From positions 62,001-126,000 of the forward strand of contig NZ_JACDUT010000003.1 in assembly GCF_013761245.1 (NCBI RefSeq): DNA of 64,000 bases. The letters are read 5' to 3'. Shown in pieces: positions 1-6,442 of this stretch (the first letter of the stretch is position 1; the number at the start of each line of letters is the position of its first letter). The notes under the pieces were generated by a model. It saw only the letters and a list, made by a program, of their open reading frames with translations. It was not told the DNA's origin and ran no database searches. Source of the stretch: Thermaerobacillus caldiproteolyticus (lineage in GTDB: Bacteria; Bacillota; Bacilli; Bacillales; Anoxybacillaceae). The position numbers and the translations under genes are program-made.

Positions 1-803
1 GCTAACCATTGTTCAATCCGTTTCGCAAGCTGTTCCGCGAGCAGGTATTCTGTTTTTGTCTGTAGCTCTTGTAATTGGCTTTTGTCCATGCGAATACTAT
101 GCCCTTTTTTAATTCGCTTGACCGCGATTGCAATGTGCACAGTTAGACTGACAACTGATTGATCGGTTAGCCGAAAATCAAGAGATTCGTCCATTTGACG
201 AATTTCTTTTTCAATGAGAGCTAATTCATATGGTTGTAAAACATCTTCAATCATTTTTAGCTGTTTTGCATCGAGAATGTAGTAGGAATGGTCAACGAGC
301 AACTCTACGAGCTGTGATAAGGCGGAGCGCCACGCTTTTTCTGTTCCTTCTACTTTTAAACCTAGGTGTGGTTTACGAATTAATGTAAGTCCAAAAGATT
401 GTAACCAATCTTCTATTTCTTCTAAATCGTAGCTAATTGCCGATTTACTGACATAAAATTGATTTGCTAGTTGCTGCATTGTTACTGGTTTATCTGCTGT
501 CAGTAGCGCTTTGATCAATTGGAGCTTTCGATAGTCTTGAGATACGTCTTTTTCATCCAAAAGCGAAAGGTCGCGAAAAAGTTTCTGTTTTTCCTTTTCG
601 TCCCCTTTCACGATGACCCCTATACTTGGTTTTCGTTCAATCACGATATGGGGATATTTTTGTAATAGAAATTCATCAAGCGCTTTTAAATCATTTCGGA
701 TCGTCTTTTCAGAACATACCAATTCATTCGCCAATGAAGTGACAGATGTATAGGCATTGGTAGTTAACAAATGTTTTAATAGTTGTTTATGGCGAGAAAG
801 CAT
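1..803 (-). CDS. PRD-type transcriptional antiterminator/activator, partial
   Basis: The 5' end is present and the 3' end runs off the left edge, leaving about 267 residues. The ATG is preceded by GAGGTGA. The N-terminal part is an HTH_11-like winged helix (about residues 5-60, with SVTSLANELVCSEKTIRNDL), followed by a second Mga-like helix-turn-helix (about 85-160, with MQQLANQFYVSKSAISYDLEEI) and the beginning of a PRD domain. This is the layout of BglG/ManR/MtlR-family activators, whose activity is set by PTS phosphorylation of PRD and EII-like domains. It lies 80 bp downstream of the PTS permease on the same strand, so it probably regulates that gene and is co-transcribed with it. The missing C-terminus would hold further PRD and EII-like domains. 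Its exact sugar is unknown. Confidence 0.85.
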   Translation of the reverse strand, partial: MLSRHKQLLKHLLTTNAYTSVTSLANELVCSEKTIRNDLKALDEFLLQKYPHIVIERKPSIGVIVKGDEKEKQKLFRDLSLLDEKDVSQDYRKLQLIKALLTADKPVTMQQLANQFYVSKSAISYDLEEIEDWLQSFGLTLIRKPHLGLKVEGTEKAWRSALSQLVELLVDHSYYILDAKQLKMIEDVLQPYELALIEKEIRQMDESLDFRLTDQSVVSLTVHIAIAVKRIKKGHSIRMDKSQLQELQTKTEYLLAEQLAKRIEQWL

Positions 804-883
804 CACTGTCACCTCTTTCTTTTGCATTGGACAAAAAAGGCAGAATCGTTGCTGGTTGCAAAGATTCTTATACAAATATAATG

Positions 884-2299
884 TTACTCTGCAGATTCAA
901 CCGGCTTTTTAATCACATTCACTACTAAAGCTGTAACAATCATTCCAATGATGATCGATACAAAAAACATTGGGACGTTATCAACAGCTTGGAATACGGC
1001 GACAATTGGACCCCCATGTGGGACATGGTCTGTTACTCCGCTTAGCATGGCGATTACCGCCCCTACCATTGAGCCGATCATAATGCTTGGAATGACGCGG
1101 AGTGGGTCTCGTGCGGCAAACGGAATTGCTCCTTCTGTAATACCGACTAGCCCCATTGCCAGCGCCGCTTTTCCGGCTTCCCGTTCTTCTGCGGTAAATT
1201 TTGTTTTGTTTAATAAAGTCGCTAATCCTAGTCCAAGCGGCGGGATACAAATGGCGGCAGCGATCGCCCCCATAATATGAGCATTTCCTTCTGCGATCAT
1301 TGCTGAACCGAATAAGAAGGCGACTTTGTTGACAGGACCACCCATATCGAATGAGATCATCGCTCCGAGAATTATCGCTAATACGATTTTACTTGCACCT
1401 TGCATGCTGTTTAGCCATGATGTAAGTCCTTCCATCATTCCAGCAATCGGTTGTCCAAGAATGAAGATAAAAATTGCTGCCACTAAGATGGAAGAACATA
1501 ATGGAATGACGAGTATAGGCATAATCGGTTGAATCACTTTAGGAACACGGATGCTTTTAATCCATTTTGCAATGTAACCAGCTAAAAATCCAGCAATAAT
1601 TCCTCCGATAAATCCAGCTCCTGCTTCACTGCCGTAAAAACTTCCGTTTGCGGCAATATAACCGCCAATCATACCCGGGGCAAGTCCAGGGCGATCAGCG
1701 ATACTCATAGCAATAAACCCAGCTAAAATTGGGACCATGAATGTAAAACTAGCTGTCCCGACGTTAAGAATGTGATTCCAAACGGAGCCTTTCGGAATGA
1801 CGAGACCTTTTTCTGTTGGTTCCCCACCAATAGCGAGAGAAAGAGCGATTAACAATCCACCGATGACGACAAATGGAATCATATAAGAGACTCCGTTCAT
1901 CAAATTGCGGTAAATTGGATTCTGTTTTTGTGTTCTTTCTTCTTTGACTTCTTCGATCGTTTTCAGCTTATCAGGCTCCGATTTTCCATATATAGGGACT
2001 TCATTACGTTCGAATTTAGCAATGAGTTCTTCCGGTTTGCGAATGCCGTCGGTTACGGACGCTTCTAACACTCGTTTTCCATAAAAACGGCTTTTGTCCA
2101 CTTGTTTATCTGCGGCAATAATAATTCCGTCTGCTGTTTGAATGTCTTCTACGGTTAATTCGTTCTCGACACCAATGGAGCCTTGTGTTTCTACTTTCAT
2201 CTCATGTCCCATTTTTTCAGCGGCTTTCGCTAGTTTCTCAGCAGCCATATACGTATGTGCAATTCCGTTGGGACAAGAAGTAATCGCTAAGAGTTTCAT
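884..2299 (-). CDS. PTS fructose-family transporter, EIIBC
   Basis: A 471-residue membrane permease that phosphorylates its sugar during uptake. Residues 1-100 are a fructose-type EIIB domain with phospho-cysteine C9 in CPNGIAHTYMA. From about residue 130 onward there is an EIIC domain with many membrane helices and the conserved DMGGPVNK and HGG motifs. No EIIA domain is fused, so EIIA must come from another gene, possibly the downstream regulator or one beyond the window. It is followed by the PRD regulator. Upstream are a cre-like site and a 17-bp palindrome, which suggest CcpA repression plus specific activation. Fructose or a mannosyl-type sugar is possible; the sequence does not decide. 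Confidence 0.85.
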   Translation of the reverse strand: MKLLAITSCPNGIAHTYMAAEKLAKAAEKMGHEMKVETQGSIGVENELTVEDIQTADGIIIAADKQVDKSRFYGKRVLEASVTDGIRKPEELIAKFERNEVPIYGKSEPDKLKTIEEVKEERTQKQNPIYRNLMNGVSYMIPFVVIGGLLIALSLAIGGEPTEKGLVIPKGSVWNHILNVGTASFTFMVPILAGFIAMSIADRPGLAPGMIGGYIAANGSFYGSEAGAGFIGGIIAGFLAGYIAKWIKSIRVPKVIQPIMPILVIPLCSSILVAAIFIFILGQPIAGMMEGLTSWLNSMQGASKIVLAIILGAMISFDMGGPVNKVAFLFGSAMIAEGNAHIMGAIAAAICIPPLGLGLATLLNKTKFTAEEREAGKAALAMGLVGITEGAIPFAARDPLRVIPSIMIGSMVGAVIAMLSGVTDHVPHGGPIVAVFQAVDNVPMFFVSIIIGMIVTALVVNVIKKPVESAE

Positions 2300-2318
2300 A
2301 ATTTTCCCCCTTTCTGGT

Positions 2319-2332
2319 TGTAAGCCCTTTCA
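2319..2332 (-). promoter_or_regulatory. cre-like site upstream of PTS gene
   Basis: On the minus strand the site reads TGAAAGGGCTTACA, one base off the strong cre form TGAAAGCGCTTACA. It lies about 20 bp upstream of the PTS start codon, where CcpA would block expression. Confidence 0.6.
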
Positions 2333-2376
2333 CAGACATATTAACGCGATTTGATAGGGAAAATAGAACAAATATG

Positions 2377-2393
2377 TACCGGAAGTTCCGGTA
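2377..2393. promoter_or_regulatory. 17-bp perfect palindrome, candidate operator
   Basis: TACCGGAA-G-TTCCGGTA is a perfect inverted repeat with one central base, about 80-95 bp upstream of the PTS start. The position suits an activator site for the PRD regulator encoded downstream. The binding protein is inferred, not shown. Confidence 0.5.
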
Positions 2394-2430
2394 AAAAGTA
2401 TGTTAATCAGTTTTTCGGAAGGAAATAAGG

Positions 2431-2457
2431 AAAGAGCCGCCTCATTGGCAGCTCTTT
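2431..2457 (-). terminator. Hairpin at end of Rieske oxidoreductase gene
   Basis: The arms AAAGAGC and GCTCTTT are extended inward by GCC/GGC across one mismatch. The hairpin lies directly after the stop codon. The U-run on the minus-strand transcript is weak (CCTTATTTCC). Confidence 0.5.
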
Positions 2458-2458
2458 G

Positions 2459-3982
2459 TCAAGGTTTGTCATCATTGATTTTTATTAGTGGCTGTTGGGC
2501 CGGTCCTTCGATGACGTCACCGTGGACGGAGAAACGAGACCCGTGACAAGGACAGTCCCATGTGCGGTCGCCGCTATTCCACTCTAGTTCGCACCCCATA
2601 TGGGTACATGTCGTGTCAACAATGGACAATGTCCCGTTCTCGTCTTTATAGGCTCCTGCTCGTCTGCCGTTGACGACAACAACGGCCCCTTCCCCGTTCG
2701 CCAAGTCCTCTGGTGTTCGAATTGCGACTTCGACTTTTCCTTCAACAAGGTGTTTGGCGACATCAAGGTTTTGTGTGATAAAGTGTTTTATGCTAGGATC
2801 AGCATAAAATCTTGATGGTGTGTATAGGTCGCGATAGCGGTTGTCCCGTCCCATAATTAAATCTTTCAGCAACAATCCAGCGACGGTTCCGTTTGTCATT
2901 CCCCATTTGCGGTACCCTGTCGCGACATAAATATTTGGCGTATTCGCTGTCATGTTTCCGATATATGGAACTTTGTCTAATGTCGTTAAATCTTGCGCCG
3001 ACCAGCGGTAAGGAAAGGCTGACACTGTAAACAACTGCGAGGCAAACGATTGAAGCGCCTCATAATGTTGAATTGTGGGAACACCTTGTCCCGTTTTATG
3101 ATTTTCTCCCCCGATCAAGATCAGTTTTTCGTCGCCCATTGTGGCATAACGAATCGAGCGTTTCGGGTTATCGGCGCTTAAATACATGCCACCAGGATAC
3201 TCTTCAGCAATCTGTACGGCTAGCACATACGACCGTTCTGCATACATTCTTGAAAAATAAAAACCGCCATCGTAAAACGGAAAATGAGAGCAAATGACCA
3301 CATGTTCGCACGTGATCCGCTTTTTATCTCGAGTGACAACGGTTAATGTTTCTCCTTGTTCTATATCTGCAGCGGGAGTCTGCTCGTAAATCTTTCCACC
3401 GTTTTGGACAATGACATCAACGAGTTTTAGTAAGTATTTTAGCGGATGAAATTGAGCTTGGTTTTTCATCATGACAGCGGCTTTGACCGGAATGGAAAGC
3501 GGAATCGTTTCGATAAATGCTCCGTCAATGCCAAGTTTTTCGTATGCTTTCCATTCATTGATAAGCTTATTGAGCGATGACGAAGAATTTGTGTATATGT
3601 ATGCCTCTTGTTCCACAAAGTCGCAATCTATACCCTTTTCTTTCACAGTACTTTTGATAAACTGTAGAGCGTCCATGCAAGCTTCGTAGTACAGTTTTGC
3701 TTTTTCTACACCGAGATGATTAATCAATTCGTCATAGATGAGGTCGTGCTGCGCTGTAATTTTCGCGGTTGTATGTCCGGTTGTTCCATTTACAAGACGA
3801 TCAGCTTCGATAAGCGCGACTTTTAAGCCCTCGTTCACAAGCAAATAAGCAGTCGTAATTCCGGAAATACCTCCGCCGATAATGGCAACATCGACGTTAA
3901 TATCATCTGTTAGCTTTGAAAACGACGGAATAGAAACGGACGTCCGCCAATACGGTTCAAGCGATGTAGGAAGAGAATTCAT
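2459..3982 (-). CDS. FAD-dependent oxidoreductase with C-terminal Rieske domain (YhfW-like)
   Basis: 507 residues. A DAO-type FAD/NAD-binding fold begins near residue 30 (VDVAIIGGGISG) and fills the first 400 residues. The C-terminus carries a Rieske [2Fe-2S] domain with CTHMGC and CPCHGSRF, supplying the two Cys and two His ligands. This fusion matches B. subtilis YhfW. The substrate is unknown; flavin-to-iron-sulfur electron transfer is inferred from the domains. There is no signal peptide, so it is presumably cytosolic. It stands alone, with a terminator hairpin after it and about 530 bp of gene-free DNA before it. Confidence 0.85.
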   Translation of the reverse strand: MNSLPTSLEPYWRTSVSIPSFSKLTDDINVDVAIIGGGISGITTAYLLVNEGLKVALIEADRLVNGTTGHTTAKITAQHDLIYDELINHLGVEKAKLYYEACMDALQFIKSTVKEKGIDCDFVEQEAYIYTNSSSSLNKLINEWKAYEKLGIDGAFIETIPLSIPVKAAVMMKNQAQFHPLKYLLKLVDVIVQNGGKIYEQTPAADIEQGETLTVVTRDKKRITCEHVVICSHFPFYDGGFYFSRMYAERSYVLAVQIAEEYPGGMYLSADNPKRSIRYATMGDEKLILIGGENHKTGQGVPTIQHYEALQSFASQLFTVSAFPYRWSAQDLTTLDKVPYIGNMTANTPNIYVATGYRKWGMTNGTVAGLLLKDLIMGRDNRYRDLYTPSRFYADPSIKHFITQNLDVAKHLVEGKVEVAIRTPEDLANGEGAVVVVNGRRAGAYKDENGTLSIVDTTCTHMGCELEWNSGDRTWDCPCHGSRFSVHGDVIEGPAQQPLIKINDDKP

Positions 3983-4513
3983 TGGATATTCCTCCTTATG
4001 ATGATTTTCCTTATATACATAAATTTCCTTAAAATAAAAAAATTATCCCTGTTTTTCTGATTAGAAAGAAATGAGACAGTTAAAACGGTTGGTAAGGGAA
4101 TGAGCAGCAATGAGAGTAGAGGGAACATGGAGACCTTCATACTTTTAAATTATATTAATATAGAAATTGTGACAGAAAAACGTCTTAAACAGATTAGAGC
4201 GGAAATCGGATGAACAACATGTGTGAAGTGACGATAGAAAGAAATCTAGTAAGAAGTGCGGCTGTTAACGGCTGTTCGTTGGTTTGAGTTCGCCTTAGTC
4301 CTTCTTTACTCGAGATGGGAAGAAGCGAAAAACACCATTTAAAATCTTTTGGAAATAAATGAATATGTAAAATGATAGGTGTACAATAGAATCTGTCTTT
4401 TTCTTTTTTTGGTAATCACACTCACTAAAGAGGAAAGATGATAAAATAAGAATTATAGGAAAGCGGTGTAAACAGAAATATTTTTATAAAATAATTTAAG
4501 AGGGAGATTGGAA
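3983..4513. other. Gene-free region upstream of the truncated ATPase gene
   Basis: About 530 bp, AT-rich, without a convincing ORF. I looked for a decayed N-terminal AlbA domain belonging to the next gene and did not recognise one. No clear sigma-A promoter or terminator was found. Confidence 0.4.
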
Positions 4514-5908
4514 GTGAATAAATATACAATACATTCAGATGACCATTCATCCGTACTGCACGATAGTCTCATTCTGGAACATTACGGATTAAATGAATTA
4601 AATTTTGAATCTGTAAAAAGTTACCGTGAAAAATTTGCAGCTGTAAAGCCAAATCATCCATGGAATGGACTCGAGACAAAAGAATTTTTATACAAAATTG
4701 GCGCATGGGGAAAACTGCGGAACAGCAGTAAAGAAGGAGTCACATTGGCAGGTTTATTAATGTTTAGCGAAGAGCGGATTATTACAGAAGTTTTACCGCA
4801 ATATTTTTTGGAGTATCGGGAAAGTTCGAGCGATATAGTAACCAGTGTTTGGACAAAGCGATTTACGTCTCAAGATGGAACATGGTCAGGAAATGTGTAT
4901 GATTTTTATTTTAAAGTGATGGCACACTTCACCAACGTAGATTCTACATTGTCCCCTGCTTTGCATGAAGCGCTCATCAATGCATTAGTTCACGCTGATT
5001 ACTCGGGCGAAGGTGGCATTGTCATTGAAAAAGAGCAGGATGTCTTTCGATTTTCAAACCCAGGATTATTTCGGATTCCAATTGATCACGCTTTTTCGGG
5101 TGGAATGAGCAATCTCCGCAATCCGAATCTATTTAAAATGTTTATTTTAATTGGACTTTGTAAACGGGCTGGTTCGGGGTTAAAGCATATTGAAATTACG
5201 TGGAAACAACATCAATGGAAGCAGCCGGAGTTTTTGCAACATACAAATCCAGAGCGCACGATTTTAACATTAACGATCCAATCATCGAAGTATCTTTTTC
5301 CAGATGAAACGGCTGCATCATATGAAACAGTTCATGTTGATGATATGCAACAGCATGAAAATGACGATATGAATGAACCGATGTTTGAGCAAGTAGTAAA
5401 CTCCGTAAATAAGGATTTATACTCCGTAAACAAAAATCGACACTCCGTTAATAACCATAAAAACTCCGTAAACAAAGGTGTCGACTCCGTGAATAATGAC
5501 GTTAAGTCCGTAAATAAAGATCCAGATTTCATAAGTGATATGATGGACTCCGTAAATAAAGATTCTAACTTCATAAATAATCCGTCTAACTCCGTAAATA
5601 ACAAAAACGATCGATCTTCTGAGATGGCTTCGTTCGTTGAGTCTGGACAGATTCATGAAGAATTATGGAATATAGCGGAGTTAGCACGAAAGAAAAAACG
5701 TCTTCATCCAAGTGTAATGGAACAAATCATTTTACAGCTTTGTGCCAAAAAACCGTTAATGTTAAAAGAATTAGCCACATTGTTAGCAAGAACGCCTGAT
5801 GGTTTGCGAAACAACTATTTAGCGAAGTTGTTAGACGAAGGGAAAATACAATTAAAATATCCTAATCAGCCAAATCACCCAAGGCAAGCTTATATAACGA
5901 AGAAATGA
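4514..5908 (+). CDS. RecG C-terminal-like ATP-binding protein, lacking the AlbA domain, with heptad repeats
   Basis: 464 residues from GTG; GGGAG sits about 7 bp upstream. A TTG two codons earlier is too close to that RBS. Residues 25-260 resemble the middle and C-terminal part of COG2865 'AlbA/ATP-dependent helicase RecG-related' proteins, including PWNGLETKEFLYKIGAW, TLAGLLMFSEE, the GHKL-like ATP site EALINALVHADY...FSNPG, and KRAGSGLKHIE. The usual N-terminal AlbA DNA-binding domain (about 120-130 residues) is absent. Residues about 297-366 are ten tandem heptads of SVNKDxx type. The C-terminus (about 415-464) looks like a winged helix (LKELATLLARTPDGLRNNYLAKLLDEG). Members are thought to regulate transcription or bind DNA; the function here is unknown and may be impaired. 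Confidence 0.7.
   Translation: MNKYTIHSDDHSSVLHDSLILEHYGLNELNFESVKSYREKFAAVKPNHPWNGLETKEFLYKIGAWGKLRNSSKEGVTLAGLLMFSEERIITEVLPQYFLEYRESSSDIVTSVWTKRFTSQDGTWSGNVYDFYFKVMAHFTNVDSTLSPALHEALINALVHADYSGEGGIVIEKEQDVFRFSNPGLFRIPIDHAFSGGMSNLRNPNLFKMFILIGLCKRAGSGLKHIEITWKQHQWKQPEFLQHTNPERTILTLTIQSSKYLFPDETAASYETVHVDDMQQHENDDMNEPMFEQVVNSVNKDLYSVNKNRHSVNNHKNSVNKGVDSVNNDVKSVNKDPDFISDMMDSVNKDSNFINNPSNSVNNKNDRSSEMASFVESGQIHEELWNIAELARKKKRLHPSVMEQIILQLCAKKPLMLKELATLLARTPDGLRNNYLAKLLDEGKIQLKYPNQPNHPRQAYITKK
5402..5611 (+). repeat. Ten tandem 21-bp units encoding SVNxxxx heptads
   Basis: The unit begins TCCGTAAATAA and recurs every 21 bp in the reading frame, encoding SVNKDLY, SVNKNRH, SVNNHKN, SVNKGVD, SVNNDVK, SVNKDPD, FISDMMD, SVNKDSN, FINNPSN and SVNNKND. 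Divergence between units is moderate, so the array is not very recent. It behaves like a coding minisatellite. Confidence 0.85.
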
Positions 5909-5947
5909 TTTTTCTTTATATTGTACAATAACAGTAGGATTCACAAT

Positions 5948-5965
5948 TTGTTCAATATATAACAA
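5948..5965. promoter_or_regulatory. Rex-like dyad upstream of small ORF
   Basis: TTGTTCAATATATAACAA has TTGTT/AACAA arms at the 18-bp spacing of Rex sites, but only the outer bases match the TTGTGAA/TTCACAA consensus. It lies about 60 bp upstream of the 75-residue ORF. Confidence 0.35.
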
Positions 5966-6026
5966 ACAACTGTTTGAAAAAACGTATTACAATAAGAGCA
6001 AACATGGTAACATTAGGAGTGAGAAC

Positions 6027-6254
6027 ATGATTGTTTGCGAGTGGAGAGATTTTTCAACTGATGTAGCAACTTATACACTGGAGAGCTTTGAAGAAACGAT
6101 TGGCGACTCGTTTGAAGCGATGATGTTTGAAGAGGGGAATGACATCCCTTCTTATATATGGACAGTTAATTACGTCGTTATTATTAAAAGAAATACACGA
6201 ATGTATCATGATATTTCATTTACTAAAATTCCTCGCAATCCTGTTTGCGAGTAG
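6027..6254 (+). CDS. Small hypothetical protein (75 aa)
   Basis: The ATG is preceded by AGGAGTGAG at good spacing, and the gene ends just before a strong terminator; both argue that it is real. The product starts MIVCEWRDFSTD and is acidic in its first two thirds (SFEETIGDSFEAMMFEEGND), with a basic stretch near the end. There is no signal peptide or membrane helix. I do not recognise the family. It sits between the RecG-like gene and adhE, with a Rex-like dyad upstream, so anaerobic expression is possible but unproven. Confidence 0.6.
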   Translation: MIVCEWRDFSTDVATYTLESFEETIGDSFEAMMFEEGNDIPSYIWTVNYVVIIKRNTRMYHDISFTKIPRNPVCE

Positions 6255-6258
6255 CAGT

Positions 6259-6290
6259 AACGAGCTATCTTGGACGATAGCTCGTTTTTT
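6259..6290 (+). terminator. Rho-independent terminator after small ORF
   Basis: ACGAGCTATC and GATAGCTCGT form a perfect 10-bp stem with a six-base loop, followed by a T run. It isolates adhE from the upstream gene. Confidence 0.9.
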
Positions 6291-6301
6291 ACAAAAAAAG
6301 A

Positions 6302-6319
6302 TTGTTCAATATTTCACAA
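6302..6319. promoter_or_regulatory. Upstream Rex operator candidate of adhE
   Basis: TTGTTCAATATTTCACAA has a perfect right half (TTCACAA) and two changes in the left half of the Rex consensus. It is centred about 50 bp upstream of the likely start point. Confidence 0.6.
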
Positions 6320-6350
6320 ATTTGACAAACCGAAATCCCAGTCGACCGTT

Positions 6351-6356
6351 TATAAT
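6351..6356 (+). promoter_or_regulatory. adhE: -10 element of adhE promoter
   Basis: TATAAT with no good -35 at 17 bp (a TTGACA lies 24 bp upstream, too far). The two Rex-like sites flank it, at 6302-6319 and 6405-6422. Confidence 0.5.
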
Positions 6357-6404
6357 GAAAGTGTGCTGGATGAGATGATTCTCATCTAAAATTTTTCTTT
6401 TTGT

Positions 6405-6422
6405 TTGTGAAATTCTTCACAA
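6405..6422. promoter_or_regulatory. Rex operator of adhE
   Basis: TTGTGAAATTCTTCACAA is a full match to the Rex consensus TTGTGAA-N4-TTCACAA. It lies between the -10 element and the ribosome binding site, so NAD-bound Rex would block transcription and NADH would relieve it. Confidence 0.85.
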
Positions 6423-6442
6423 ATTAATAGGAGGTCGTCAAC

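Noticed and set aside
5402-5611. The 21-bp repeats as a CRISPR array
   Set aside because: The repeats are directly tandem, in frame with a protein and have no spacers.
5332-5656. Antisense ORFs with LFTExxx heptads opposite the SVN repeats
   Set aside because: They mirror the 21-bp repeat on the other strand, have no RBS and overlap a better-supported gene.
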